Assembly (NCBI GenBank): GCA_947650285.1
Contig: CANTFL010000272.1
Span: 372,001 to 436,000, forward strand
From: Hyaloperonospora brassicae
Taxonomy: Eukaryota; Oomycota; Peronosporomycetes; Peronosporales; Peronosporaceae
Reading direction: 5' to 3'
DNA: 64,000 nt
Shown: one piece after another, positions 1-11,556 of the stretch
Numbering within the stretch: position 1 is the stretch's first letter
Layout: the number at the start of each line of letters is the position of its first letter
Notes under the pieces: generated by a model
Database searches by the model: none
Seen by the model: only the letters and a program-made list of their open reading frames with translations
Told to the model about the DNA's origin: nothing
Program-made: the position numbers and the translations under genes

Positions 1-2
1 AG

Positions 3-1560
3 ACGTTCTGTAACCTTGCGTGTGTGTTTGTTCGCCCCGAGCAGTTCCTCGAGATGTGTATCTTTTCCGGATGTGACTACTTGCCAAGCATTCCTGGCTT
101 TGGTATAAAAAAGGCATACACGGCAATGAAACAGCACGGTTCTTTCGCAAAGGTTTATTGTGAAACGATGAGCGTGTTACGTCAAAATCCGTCTTGTGAG
201 TTCTGACTTCGTTACCTTCATCCAGATCATTTGCGCCTTGCGCCTTGAAGGTAAGGTGCGAATTCCCGTGACCTACGAAGACGACTTTGCGAAGGCAGTC
301 TTGACTTTCCGACACCAACGCGTATATTGTCCCGAGAAAAAGGTTTTGCAAGCGAGCTCGAGTTTTATGTGGTTGACGAGAGACTGTGAAGGTTCTAACT
401 CGTTCGGAATCCATCGTTTGCATGTCCGATAGGAACTGGTGCCGCTTACACCAATTCCGCCGCATATTTTGACAAGTTACCCGGTAATGGATTTCCTCGG
501 GCCAGTGTTACCTAGCAAGCTTGCAACAGAAGTTGCCAACGGAGATGTGGATCCTATCACTAAGAAGCGCTTCGATACGCAGGCACTGTTTCCAAGCCAG
601 GTGTCGTTCCAGTCGAACTCTGGTGACTCCGTGGTTCGACAGCCCGCAGCATCTCTTGTCGTACCAGAAGCAGACATCACACCATCCGTCCATGCTTCGA
701 GGTCTGCCGCAGCTGTTACATTCAGTGCTCCGCCGTTGCGTCCAGCCAACGTAAGAAGGACACTTCCGGTATCGTTTGCGAGTAAGAATGAGCGGACAAT
801 TGCCGCGACGTTGACCACAAAGAAAAGTCTGCAACGCTCGCCAATCGCTGTTGCTGCTGGCACCATGGCGGCTGGTCCACTCCTGACTAGCCGCTTTTTC
901 GGGAAGGACCCGAACAAGATGTCATCACCTAATGGATCCGTGACAACGAGTCCGCCTCATTTGATGGACCGATCGTCGTATGAAAGTCAGGAGACGTGTA
1001 GGATTGACGTGGCAAAGGACAATTCTTTGGACCCGCAGAGTGACGAAAGCAGGGTACGACTTTGTTCCCGAGCTGGTGAGGTTTCTAAAGAGAACCGAGC
1101 GCCGAATCTTCTCGAAGCAGTGCAAAACGTTCCGTCGATAGCGAAAGAAACAGCATTTTCACGAATGATGCGCGCTGGCTCGATGCTTCGGCAGCATGAG
1201 GTGAAGAAACGAAAGATAGATGGCCAAGGGCACCGCAGCGGAAAACGACGCGTCACACACCACGCTCCTGCTTCTGGTCGAATTGACCGGTTCGTGTCTT
1301 CAAACTACGACGAGTCAGACGACTCTGACACCAACGTCGACACAACTTCGGAGGTGCCACGCAAACTGTCGACGGCCATGTTGAACAATGACCACGGAGG
1401 AGAAAATACTTGCACACATGCTGCCTCGAACGACAGTTGCGTCGATGTGGTCTTCACAGCTCCAGTTAGCACACCCGGCCGACGACGTGCTACAAAGATC
1501 GCCACAGGTGGGTCATTGGCACCCCTTGCATCCTTTGATCGGTTCCGCTTCAAGCACTAG
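3..1560 (+). CDS. EXO1: Exonuclease 1 (Rad2/XPG family nuclease), 3' part, cut by window edge
   Basis: EXO1 is a 5'-3' exonuclease and flap endonuclease of mismatch repair and DNA end resection in the nucleus. The first visible exon holds the I-domain / helix-hairpin-helix core SGCDYLPSIPGFGIKKA, very like EXO1. Reading frame and similarity support two phase-0 introns, 153-225 (73 nt) and 343-432 (90 nt); after both are removed the frame runs to TAG at 1558-1560. The exon 2/3 junction gives VYCPEKK followed by ELVPLTPIP. The roughly 370-residue tail is low complexity, rich in Ser/Pro/Lys, as expected for the poorly conserved protein-interaction tail of EXO1, and ends in a short basic-aromatic FDRFRFKH. 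The N-terminal nuclease half lies outside the window. The 5' edge of the first visible exon is uncertain because the frame stays open to base 3. Confidence 0.88.
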
Positions 1561-1625
1561 AGCTTTCCCATTGTCCTTTTAGCGTTTGTGCAACGTATAT
1601 GTTCTTTCGTCCCAAAATTGTTGTA

Positions 1626-3431
1626 TTACGTGATAGAGATTTCCCGTTTGCACAGCGGACAACTGTTGTTCTCACGGATCCAGCTATCGACGCAATCTAC
1701 AAGTCAAGCGCAAACGGTCAAGTCGTGCTCACAGTAGAGTTGTCTACAAAGGATAACTTACCTTCATGGAATACATGAGCGCACGGTAGAGTCATGGCCC
1801 GATCGTTCAGCACGAAACTATACTGGCAAACAATACAGCTGTGCAACAAATTAATCAGCAACAACCATGCTCAGACAGCAATGGTCAAAGCGATACACGT
1901 ACGTGTTTTCGCCATGGCTTTGGGCCCATTGATGGGTCGGTAAACTCGAAATGACTTGAACAGCCATTTGTCGCCATCTCTCCTGCTTCACGTCTCCGAC
2001 CTCTTCTCCGAGTCGCAAGAGTTCTTCGTAAGTCATGTTGTCCGGGTCGATGCTGCGCTCGTAGTTTGACATGCCTGAGAATACGGAACCCAAGTGCTCA
2101 TGAGATTGCTGGTTGAATACTTGACCTGCAGATTCTCGGAGTAAGCGAGCCTCGTGCTCTTCATACGCCGCAATATTCTGACGCAACGTGCACACAAGAA
2201 TTAGCTGCCCGGTTGCCATACACTTCGATCGTCTTGGGAACATACCTCCTGTTGTTGCAAATACTGTGCTAAAGCCAACGAGGCCTCTTCATCGCTTTGA
2301 GCCCTCGAACGGGATACAGACGACGAAATGGTCAACGGCAATGAAGAAGGGTTCGTCTGCACTGATGGTGAGGACACCACAGGTGACAACACGGGAGGAA
2401 CAGGCCGCTCATGACGATGTGTCCGAGGCTCTAGTTCCTGTTCCAATTCGTGTCCGTAAGCAAATGTGGCAGTTCGTTCTGGCGAGCGGTCGTGGAGACG
2501 AAGTCGTGGACGGGTTCGTGCGCGGAGCTCTCCACGAACCGCTGTCATGGAATTTGCTGTTTGCGGAGAGCGATCCAGTCTGGTGAGGCGATTCCCATGC
2601 AGCTCGTGCCGCTGCATCCGCCGCACTGGATTCGAAGCCATGCGATAGGAATCTGGAAAACCTGGTGGAAGGGTGAAGTCCAAATGAAGACGTCTCCGAG
2701 ACGCAGGGGTCGAGAACAATGAGTTCGTATTGCGTCGACTGTTTTCCCTGCCAACACTCTCGTCCTCCACCTCTGTCTTCTCCACCTTTTCCTCTTCTTG
2801 TTCCGCACCAACACCATGGCCACCTGCTGGTGCTGTCGAAGACTCCAGCAACGAGCTCGGACTTTCCCCGCACATACCATCGCTCGACAACCGATCCACC
2901 TGCGAATTGTGCAGCCCTCTGGATTCAGTACTTGGCGATGTGCTGTTGCATCTCGTGGCAGCGTTTGATCCAGGACGTGGACTCGTGAGGTCAATGACTG
3001 CAACCTGAACAGATGACAATCAACGGTTTAGTTCGTGCTCTTTTATACACGCATGGCAAGTGACGTCTGGACACACGAAGGGTACAATATACCGCTGCTG
3101 TCTCGGAGCTCGGCATTGCCTCGTTACGACTGCCAGCAGTATCCGACTGAACAGGTGGGCCGTCGACTGTATTGGTCGTACATTTCTACAAGCCACGAAA
3201 TTGAGATTGAGGTGATAGCAAAGGACTTGACCAATGTCGATTGATACCCTTCGGGTAACGCACCTCCCGCGCCTTCACGAGCAAACGACTGTGTGACCGC
3301 TCGAGTCGCACGTAGCGCCGTTTCAATCGCGCGTACTTCTTCTCAAGCACTTCGTGCTGCTCTCGCTCGTGCTCGAACGCGATTTCCATGGCGCGTAGAC
3401 GACGCTCCGTGTCCACTGGATTCCGGTCCAT
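1626..3431 (-). CDS. RING-H2 E3 ubiquitin ligase, BIG BROTHER-like, five exons
   Basis: Likely E3 ubiquitin ligase. My exon model on the minus strand is 3431-3264, 3004-2246, 2177-1903, 1838-1762 and 1696-1626, with introns of 259, 68, 64 and 65 nt, all GT-AG. It gives a 449-residue protein. The N-terminus (about 15-56) is a charged coiled coil; a Ser/Arg-rich disordered region follows; MTYEELLRLGEEVGDV (about 357-372) matches the conserved helix before the RING in BIG BROTHER-type ligases. The C-terminal RING-H2 has C402, C405, C420, H422, H425, C428, C439 and C442, the full C3H2C3 set, and is only assembled when the last two introns are removed. The protein stops seven residues after the last Cys. 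The stop lies 65 bp from the EXO1 stop, so the genes are convergent. The 259-nt first intron is least certain; an ATG at 3019 is an alternative start. Confidence 0.85.
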
Positions 3432-3590
3432 TGGCGGCGCGATGAGGTTTGAGCGTCAAGTGACGGGACAGTCAGTGACCACCGACGAGACAATGAGTGG
3501 GGAAAATGGTCGTACACGAAATGTTCAGCCGAGTTCCAAATGTTGTAGAAGTGGGCGGCAGGCGTTGTACCGTAACATGGACGGTAGGGC

Positions 3591-3611
3591 TTACCGGGAG
3601 TCTCCCGGTAA
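3591..3611. promoter_or_regulatory. Perfect 10-bp inverted repeat upstream of the RING-H2 gene
   Basis: TTACCGGGAG, one T, CTCCCGGTAA: 10-bp arms around a single base, 160 bp upstream of the RING-H2 ATG. It could be a dimeric transcription-factor site or a small hairpin; only the symmetry is directly seen. Confidence 0.4.
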
Positions 3612-4980
3612 ACGGTGCAGCTGAAACGACAAATACCGTTAGATGCGAATACAGTCGAAGTTCTTGCGAATTTGATGCAGTTCAGGCGTTTTGAGCCGCT
3701 AGTAAAAGAGGTAAGACTTCGTTTACGTAAATAGCCTGTTGCGTGATGCTAGCACAAAGTCTTTGGCTACTAACAAGTATCAGTGGCTCAGAATGACCTG
3801 CCCTGTAATGATAGACGATGAGATAAAGGAGCAACCTTCAGAGGGCACCCATTCATACAGAAAACTCGGTCCAGAAAACTAACTCTACCAAGTTCTTCAT
3901 TTCACAAACGCATTTTATAAGCCTTCATTCTACGGGGGAAGTTCGCTTCTGATCCTTAACTGTCCATGTACCTGCGATCAGTAACTTACAGAGTAATTAA
4001 ATCGGTGGTGTACCTTATTGCACACTTGGTTCACGCCACCTACCGGTTGCGACCTATCTTAGGCCCAGTCGGTGGCGCAACCTTGGACCCGTACCTGGGC
4101 GGGCGGAGCTGTCCACCTTCCGGGCTCAAAACCCCAACCTCCCGGTCGAAACACACGATTGTAAACTGCACCGTCCCGATCGGTGACAAACGCGTTTTGG
4201 AGTGAGTGGCGTTTGGCGGATGGGCGTGGGTGGCTGATTTGTGCATTGTTAGGCGTCGTGACAATTGTGTTACCCTAGTGAAGTGGAGTGGAAAACGCAT
4301 CATCCTCGAAAGGATCTCAGCTCGCCATCAGAGAACAGACACCGAACAGAGGAGCGGGAACCCATACTTCATGATAGGAATCCTTCCATAGCTTCTGTGC
4401 CCGTCGACGACTTCGGCCGCGCTATTCTCGATCGACTCAAGTTGATGTGGATCTCTATCGAGCTTGGAAAACGGGAGCAATCGCGCGACATGCATGATAA
4501 CACAGCCCTAGATGGCGCTACTTCTTGTTGCAGGGTCTTACTTTGCGATAAAATCCAAACCATTCCTTGACGCAAACGGGACTTGTGATTGGTTGATCTC
4601 CAGTCAAGGCCCTGCTTTGTTTATGTGTGCAGCGTATGAATACGTTTTGAGTGCCAGAAAGTTCTTCATTGACCTCTGACGATGAGATCTGAGGATGATG
4701 CTCGCAAGAGGTGCGGAGAAGGTGTTATACTATCGGGAGACCAATGATCTTTATTTGGATACAAGTCTGAGCAAGTCAAAATTACTTGAACCTCATCTTA
4801 AGATGGGGCACACGTATTACCAGTTTGCTAATAATCCCTGATCATTTATGTATACAAGGCTGTGTGCTACCGGACGTCGCGTACAAATGAGCGCTAAAGG
4901 AAGCGAAAAAGCGCTGTGTGGAGAAGTGGATAGAAGAATAGTGGAAGAATGTGCTGAAGAAGGGCTACCCGGGTGCCCGA
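3612..4980. other. Intergenic stretch, no recognisable gene
   Basis: Only short ORFs of unconvincing composition are seen. The longest, 4265-4570 on the plus strand (101 codons), has no motif I recognise. No host gene can be supported. Confidence 0.5.
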
Positions 4981-5893
4981 ACTGGGTATGAAGTCTGGAT
5001 GGGTGGATCACGACAATCGGATCTGATCTGAGAGTGGGACCGATCTGAGAGAAAATCCTATCTAAGAGTGGATTCGATCCAAGAGAAGGCCGGATCGAAG
5101 AGAGATTCAATAGGGTGGATCCGTTTAAGAGGGACTGGATCCAATCGGGTTTCGATCGAAGAAGATATACAATCTGAGAGGAGATCCGATCCAAGATCAG
5201 ATTCTGACATAAGCCAGGGGTATGGGATAAATCAAGGAGCCTACGATGTTCAAGAGACAGGTTGATTCATTGGATGACGCGTTGCGAGTGCCTTCTGCAT
5301 AGATAGGCTAGGTCGTAGATTTCTCAATTGGTTGGCTAACATTAAACAGAGATCAATTTGCTTTAAAAGACACGCTTCATCTCTTCTGGGCTATCTATTT
5401 GACCTCCCTACGCAATAAAGAGTGACACCGTTCGTCTATGCCAGTGTAAAACCTGGATTGTTTGGCCAGGTGCGTTCAGGACTCTCACAAACATCAAGAC
5501 AACTGCGATCGTACCCAGCAAGAAAGCAAGGGTGATTACCATCGCTAGACGGATCAAGTGGTCATAAAATTAAATAAGATCAAGATCTAAACATTGTACA
5601 AGGCGATATCATCGAGATCCAGGTAGCTCAAATCGAGTACATATAAGTGACATGTGATCGTGTAAAGATTTCCACGCGACCACCCCCAGTAACAAATACG
5701 GTCAAGCTTGGCATCAACAAGAGTCCACTGAGAAGAGTGCAGCCCGCCCTACCGACGGGCACACAAGGCGAGGAAGTAATCAAGCACGGAAACGAAATAC
5801 ACCCTTTTATAGTCGGTCTTCTGGATGCCAGTGGAGAGGCGGGATCACATCAGCAATTCTGTGAATTCCTCTCCACTACATAAATTACCACAA
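4980..5893 (+). repeat. A-family LTR fragment (solo LTR, 5' boundary unresolved)
   Basis: The 3' part (about 5640-5893) aligns by eye with the 3' part of the A/E LTRs: a cold segment with ACGGTCAAG, CCGACGGGCACACAAGG and GTGGAGAGGCG, ending TTACCACA like the ACCACA end of the family. Upstream, 5007-5215 is a degenerate array of GATCC/GATCTGAGAG units comparable to the GATC-rich minisatellite inside A-family LTRs. No PBS or gag follows, so it is a solo LTR or remnant. I could not fix the TG start or a TSD. Confidence 0.6.
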
Positions 5894-6107
5894 TGAGTGT
5901 GGTAATGTACCTTGAGATCTCGATATTTGAACTCGCAAGTAGCATATTCATTTATCGAAACTGATACGGTTCCTTCTATATGAGACGGGGTAAGTATCAG
6001 ATGCTAGTCATGTTTGAACTTGGAAAAAAGGGACTGGATAACTAAGCAGCTTGTAGCAGCGGATTTGAACGTATGTTTTACTCGTGTGGCTTCATCGACG
6101 CCGTGTT

Positions 6108-6498
6108 TGTAACGGGGCACATACTTGCGTGAACTTAACGCAAGGGTATCGTGTCCCGACAAGCGTACACGAGGCAAACGAGGAAGCGTAGATAAGGGAA
6201 AAGTAGAACTGTTGTATTAATATAATTAAGTCTTTTTGTTACTGTCTCTCTGTTTAACCTGACTTAATTTTGTTAATATAACTGAGTGTATGGTGACGTC
6301 TCGTCACCACACATTGCGCGCGTCCTGCGGCGATTGGTGGGTTGATATCATCAAGATATCAACCAATGAGCAGACCCTTTGGTCGCCTCACCAATATCAC
6401 CACTATCGGTGATATTGTTCAAAGAATATTCGACTTAATATTCTTTATTGTCACATTCTTTAAAGTGACAATTCCATGTAACGGGCTGCCCCGTTACA
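6108..6498 (-). repeat. Element C 3' LTR
   Basis: 391 bp, plus strand TGTAACGGGG to CCGTTACA. It is preceded by TSD GTGTT and nearly identical to 13007-13375 plus 15159-15182. It contains several short inverted repeats built on GATATC and GTGATATT. Confidence 0.93.
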
Positions 6499-6512
6499 TC
6501 ACCCCCCCTTAA
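6499..6512 (-). promoter_or_regulatory. Element C polypurine tract
   Basis: On the minus strand a TTAAGGGGGG(G)TGA purine run directly abuts the 3' LTR. This is the expected plus-strand priming site of reverse transcription. Confidence 0.8.
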
Positions 6513-6630
6513 CTGATAGTCACTGTGTGACTATCGAAAATATGGCGGCCACCCGTTGGGCACCATTGGGACAGGGAGCACTTGTTGGGTTAGTTACTTT
6601 CGTAGCTCAACCTGACCTCGCATAGTTAAC

Positions 6631-8178
6631 ATGTCTATGCGGGATGACTCAAGGCACACAGAGTCTGTGCCTGTTCCAGCTTCTGCGGCAGACGATTCGT
6701 CGTCTGCTGCTCGTTCTTCGCCTGCAGCAAGAGGTGCTGCAGGCGCACGCGGTACAGCACCGCGTGCGCATGATGACCCCGACATTGAGGTCATCTACTA
6801 TGGCGAGTCAGACGTGTCTGACCCGGGCAATTCTGAAGAGACGTCTCGATCACCGGCGACACCTCAGTGTTCGCCAAGGCCACTACCGAACGAACGGACT
6901 CGTAAGTTGCAACACAGTCTATTCGGCAGTGATGACAAATCTGGTGATGAGTATGTTTGCTCATCACCGCAATCAGCTCGTGCTCCTTCGCACGAGCGAC
7001 TTGACGATGGTGCAACCCATCGTCGTACTGACAACCGCGGTACCAACAAAGGTACCACTGTGAAGCGTGATGAGCTGAAGCCGTGGCGTTTGCCTGAACG
7101 GCTCATCAATGGCTTGTATCACGAGACAAACCAACACCATCGAATACCTTTATTCGATGCAAGTGAGCTTCACGGCTTGAATTCCACCGCGAGCAACTTT
7201 CGCGCTGAAGAAGAATTTTATCTCGATGTCTTTCTTAGACATCTATGGTACAACAGCAACCAAAAGCGTGACAAAGCCTCGCTTTTGGCTGCGTGGAACG
7301 CGTTCGTCCAAAACGTAAAGTTTGGACGAGAAGGGTGGATTAAGAAACTTGAGGCGGTACGCCTCAGGTTCGAAAAGCGAACGCCAACCGGTGCCAGGTA
7401 CCGGTTGCATCGTTTGTCAAGTGAGGCCGGCATTCCATGCCTCACTTGGGGAGACCCGTGTGCGAGTTGTGCTGACAACTCGCAACAAGCGCAGAGGGAT
7501 GTGTATTCCCTCGATTCGCCCTAGGGAAGGGCACACATCTCGGCTGAGATGCGAGACGCGATTGCAAACTTGCAATCCGTCTACAAGCTCCTAGGGCGCG
7601 TGTTTACCGATGGTCCCTCGGACCAATATGATGAGTCTCGTCATACTGACGGACGAGACCTTCAACGTCCATCAACAGCTGAGAGCGGGGCTCCCAGCTG
7701 TTCCAAGAGGGTGGATACCCCCGCCACTGGACGAGGTGGCTCGTCCTTGATCCTGAATCGTCACGGTGGTTTAAGATACGCTCCACTAGGAAGCGTTGAT
7801 CACCGTGAGCATCCACCAAAGGATGTGGTGGAGGAGGAAAGACCTCCTCCAGATGATTCTGCTCACCATCTCGACCCTTACGAGATGGATCGCGCAATCG
7901 ATGAATTGCGCGATGACTTGAAGCACGACCGCGACCGGCGCTACGCTTTGACTGATACCGTGCGGAAGAACCGCAAGGATCGCGAGGTTGATCGGGCGAG
8001 AGACCTCGCCGATTACGCCACAGTGCAGCTGCAGGTTGAGCGCGACGTCCGCTCCCTATTCGGCGAGCTGGCGACAGCTCGCGGGGGAGATAACTCGGTT
8101 GAGCTCCTAGGTATCTCATCTGCGCGACCAGATGGACCGTCTGGAGCGCGAACGCAAGAACTTGATGGATATTCTTGA
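6631..8178 (+). CDS. Antisense ORF of element C (unknown protein; one in-frame TAG)
   Basis: It reads opposite to gag-pol. The frame opens at ATG 6631, 133 bp inside the 3' LTR, and continues in one frame to TGA at 8176-8178, interrupted by a single TAG at 7522-7524 (297 plus 209 codons after the next ATG at 7549). The N-terminal third is Ser/Ala/Asp-rich and acidic; the middle (7080-7440) looks globular with conserved aromatic and basic residues such as [20 protein letters not shown]; the C-terminal part (7870-8178) is a charged coiled coil. From 7604 onward it overlaps the pol ORF on the other strand. Element D keeps recognisable pieces of the same protein (30169-31305, minus), including the WN-F and coiled-coil segments. 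Comparison with D indicates a 2-nt frameshift in C near 8090-8130, so the ancestral C-terminus was different. I recognise no family. The TAG may be decay or readthrough. Confidence 0.6.
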
Positions 8179-10480
8179 ACGTGGGGATATCTTCATCATA
8201 AGAAGAAGGCTCGTACTGACAGTACGGCCTGAGTTGCCCCACGTAAAACGTAGGATGCGTGCGCATCCTACGTGACAATTCTATCGTGTATGCATTGCCC
8301 TTGCGATGAAACACTCGAAATGGCTCGATGTATTTCGGCAGTAGTTTACTACTGCCGACACTAGTGACTGCATGTCCAGGTAAGTTTACCGTATACAGTA
8401 GTAATAGATCATTAACATTAAATGAAAGAACATTTGCTCTTACATTCTTGTCTGCGTTCCGTTTCTGGCGGTCCACCGCATTTGCGATGGAGTCCTGAAC
8501 GAAACGGACTACCGCCTCTCGAGTCAGCAGGAAGTTCTCTGCTGACTCGTTGTTTTGTCTTTCAGTGCGCTTCGTGCGCACTGATAAGAGATTGTTCTCT
8601 TCTTCAGCGAGGTTGTCTTCTTCCTCGCTGGAAACGGACTGCCAGCACTCTGCCGCGACCGGTAGAGGCTGTAATGGTGCACGAGATGAAAGACTAGGCT
8701 TCAACCGTTGACAGACCTCGCAAGCACGTATGTACTTGCGTACAAACTGATACTGGCGGGGCCAGTAAAAGTCACGACTTGCCGTGGGATAGGTCTTTCC
8801 CCTTCCACGAAGGCCACCTGTTGGGGCATTGTGACACTCATAAATGATGCGTAATCGCAAATCATTATGAGTGGGGACGACGACACGAGGCGTGTCGCCG
8901 TCAAAGGCTGTATAATATAACTGTCTGTTACGCGTTGTGTACCGATCCGATGAGGATCGGTACAAAGCCGGTAAATCTTTCAATGATTTACTGGATGGAT
9001 GCACCAGATGATCAATTAATCGCAGAAGATCCTTATCTTCCGCGTATGCCTTTCGTACGTCGTCAAGTAAGCTTGGCGACGGAACACTGGCTCTAAGTGT
9101 CGCAACAGTGGGCTTATCCTCACTGTTAGATTGTGCGACCGGATCGAAATCGGGCCGGCGCGAAAGCGCATCAGCGACGACATTGAGTCGGCCTGGTTCA
9201 TACTCCACGGAGAAGTTGTACTCCGCGAAGAAAGACAGCCACCTCGCCATCCTTTGCGAGAGGTGTGGGCTGTTTACGGCCGTGCGTGATGACGCATGGT
9301 CCGTATGGACAACAAACGGTCTATCTCCCAAGAGATAGACGCGAAACTTAGCCAGTGCGTACTTCATGGCAAGGAGTTCCTTGTCATGCACTGGGTAATT
9401 GCGCTCAGCTGCCTGCGGATGACGCGACTGATAACAGATGACGCGCTCTGCGCCATCTGCATCAAATTGCATTAACGCACGGCCGATCGCAAAATCGCTG
9501 GCGTCAAAGACCACATGAAATGGTCTGTCCTGATCTGCAATCGCCAAGATCGGTGACTGCATCAAGCTCCGCTTGATACCTTCAAACGAACGCTGGCACT
9601 CAACGTTCCATGGCCACTTGACATTTTTCTTGTGTAAACAAGAAAGATATACCGTCATTTCGGCGTAGTTGCGAGTGTACTTGTGCAAGTGCGCCGCTAA
9701 GCCAAGGAACTTCCGAAGTCCCTTGACATTGACTGGCACAGGCCAGTCGGTGATCGCCTTGATCTTTTCGGGATCGGGGCGTACGCCGTGTTTACCCACG
9801 ATGCACCGAAGAAGCGGTATTTCGCTAGCCGCGAATATACACATATTGAGGTTGACATACAACTTATGCTTGCGCATAAGTTGAAGGACTTGACGAACGT
9901 GAGTTCTGTGAGCTTCAACGTCTGTCTTTCCGTCCATAGCCCGACTATGGACGAACACATCGTCGAAGTACCTCGGTGCGAAATCCCGCACCGGTCTCAA
10001 CAGATTGGTGACACATCTGTCGAATGTTGCAGGGGCATTACTTAGCCCCTGTTGTATCACTAGCCACTCCCAAGACATGCCGCTTGGGGTGCTCAATGCT
10101 GTGTACGGGATGTACCGTTCACGCATGAGGATGTGATAGAACCCATCCATCAGATCCATGGACGAAAAGATGGTACTCTTTGACATACCATCTATGATTA
10201 CATCCTTCCTCGGTATCGGCGTCTGAGCCGGTACCGTTGCAGCATTCAACTTGTTGAACGCGTGCACTATCCGCCATCCCCCTGCGGCCTTTCGCACACC
10301 GAAGGTCGGATAGCTGTGAGGGGATGTCGATTCCCTCACATGGCACGCTGCTAAGCGATTGGCAAAGAACTTGTCGATCGCTAGCACTTGTTCACGGGGC
10401 AGTGGCCACTGCTTCATGACGCAGTACTTCGAGCCCGGTTTGAGCTCTATCTCGTGCCGAGTGCCTTTGTCCTTAGGCAA
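7604..10480 (-). CDS. pol: Element C pol: reverse transcriptase, RNase H, truncated integrase, chromodomain
   Basis: A 958-codon open frame. RT spans about residues 30-235 with the catalytic YFDD at 171-174; the gypsy RNase H (about 320-440) has [15 protein letters not shown] and TDHAS; the integrase zinc-binding part ends with CEVC near 587-590. At about residue 617 the frame jumps from WQSVS, just before the first catalytic Asp, to an acidic SEEEDN linker. Compared with element D about 0.7 kb, including the whole D,D,E core, is absent, yet the frame stays open. The integrase C-terminus, a basic linker and a chromodomain follow (about 896-950; [21 protein letters not shown]). The ATG at 10480 is internal to the ancestral polyprotein: a TAA upstream separates it from the protease frame. 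It overlaps the antisense ORF from 7604 to 8178. Confidence 0.88.
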   Translation of the reverse strand: MPKDKGTRHEIELKPGSKYCVMKQWPLPREQVLAIDKFFANRLAACHVRESTSPHSYPTFGVRKAAGGWRIVHAFNKLNAATVPAQTPIPRKDVIIDGMSKSTIFSSMDLMDGFYHILMRERYIPYTALSTPSGMSWEWLVIQQGLSNAPATFDRCVTNLLRPVRDFAPRYFDDVFVHSRAMDGKTDVEAHRTHVRQVLQLMRKHKLYVNLNMCIFAASEIPLLRCIVGKHGVRPDPEKIKAITDWPVPVNVKGLRKFLGLAAHLHKYTRNYAEMTVYLSCLHKKNVKWPWNVECQRSFEGIKRSLMQSPILAIADQDRPFHVVFDASDFAIGRALMQFDADGAERVICYQSRHPQAAERNYPVHDKELLAMKYALAKFRVYLLGDRPFVVHTDHASSRTAVNSPHLSQRMARWLSFFAEYNFSVEYEPGRLNVVADALSRRPDFDPVAQSNSEDKPTVATLRASVPSPSLLDDVRKAYAEDKDLLRLIDHLVHPSSKSLKDLPALYRSSSDRYTTRNRQLYYTAFDGDTPRVVVPTHNDLRLRIIYECHNAPTGGLRGRGKTYPTASRDFYWPRQYQFVRKYIRACEVCQRLKPSLSSRAPLQPLPVAAECWQSVSSEEEDNLAEEENNLLSVRTKRTERQNNESAENFLLTREAVVRFVQDSIANAVDRQKRNADKNVRANVLSFNVNDLLLLYTVNLPGHAVTSVGSSKLLPKYIEPFRVFHRKGNAYTIELSRRMRTHPTFYVGQLRPYCQYEPSSYDEDIPTFKNIHQVLAFALQTVHLVAQMRYLGAQPSYLPRELSPARRIGSGRRAQPAAALWRNRRGLSPDQPRDPCGSSARYQSKRSAGRGRASSHRAIHRLRDPSRKGRDGEQNHLEEVFPPPPHPLVDAHGDQRFLVERILNHRDDSGSRTSHLVQWRGYPPSWNSWEPRSQLLMDVEGLVRQYDETHHIGPRDHR

Positions 10481-10521
10481 CTCGCAAGGTACGAATTAAG
10501 GGAATACATCCTTGAATTCGA

Positions 10522-11556
10522 TCAAATACTTATACAAAGGATTTGCCTGAAGAGACTCCCAGGATTGAGACGTATTCGCTCAATCCCAGTCTTCTCATCG
10601 AGGACACTCTCGTACGTTGATGAGCTGCTGAGAACCCGTTCGTTCTCAGCAAATACTGTGGCCGACCGAATATCGGCCACATACGCATCCTCTGTGACGC
10701 GTATGCAGATCTGCTTGACTTTGCCACTACGCAGATTGCGCAAGAATCGTTTCGGCTCGAGCGTTGGCAATTGAGTTATCTCCGAAGTTAACTTCAGAGG
10801 CACAATCAGAGCAAGCGTATAAGCGCCTACGCTTGATCCGTCATTAACCAAGACTTTCAACGTCTAGTTTACTTCCTGGAAACTTCGTTCAACAAATTGC
10901 TGAAGGCATAATCCTTCAGCAAGTGACTCTTGAGGAATTCCTTTCTCAAGTACGTAGGTACTTTCTCCCTCGACTTCTTCTGACTGTGGATGTGGAACCA
11001 CATTCAAGCACCGATCCTCTACGGTCAACTCTCCAGTCGACCTAGTATGTCCATGTTGCCATTTGAAGGCAACAGATTTCTTTTGTCTAAGATGCCGCCC
11101 GCTTGGCATGCATCCATGTCCCGGTACACTCGATTTATTCGAGTGGTGGACCTTCGGCGCCGCCTGTAATTCTGTACAGCCGCCGGGAGCTTGCTCCACA
11201 GTGTAGTGATCAACTACACTGTGATCTTGTGCAGTTGTGCTAACGACCGAACCGCAAGTGAGGCGATCCCACTCAATCGCAGAACATCCACACGCTTGTG
11301 GACGCTCCAAGATGTTCATCAGATGGCCATCTGATAAACAAGTGGCAGGCATCTTCACGTATCGATGCTGCCAACTCACTCTTGGCTCGTACCTTCTGAG
11401 CCAAGGTAATCCCAAGATGACATCGAATTTGTCATCCAGATCCATTACGATGAAGTCATCATCGTACTGTTCGCCCTCTAACGTGTAGCGGATTCCTACT
11501 ACACGTTTCTCAACGGTAATAGATGCGCCTGTTGCAAGGCGCACCGTCATCCTCAT
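10522..11556 (-). pseudogene. Element C protease and protease-RT linker, frame broken
   Basis: ORF 11556-10864 carries the second half of the aspartic protease (VRLATGASITV, then FDVILGLPWL) and a spacer. ORF 10860-10522 carries the linker leading to RT. The protease active-site triad DCGAS is in the preceding gag frame; element D shows that gag and protease are ancestrally one frame, and C has lost one nucleotide at about 11560. A stop in the stretch [14 protein letters not shown] separates this part from the RT ORF. Confidence 0.75.

Noticed and set aside
477..917. Minus-strand 146-codon ORF inside EXO1
   Set aside because: Lies opposite the EXO1 tail, no motif, composition explained by the sense frame.
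4699..5893. ATGA direct repeat as target duplication for the LTR fragment near 5 kb
   Set aside because: The corresponding start TGCTCG does not match the TGTGG start of the family and a 4-bp match is expected by chance.
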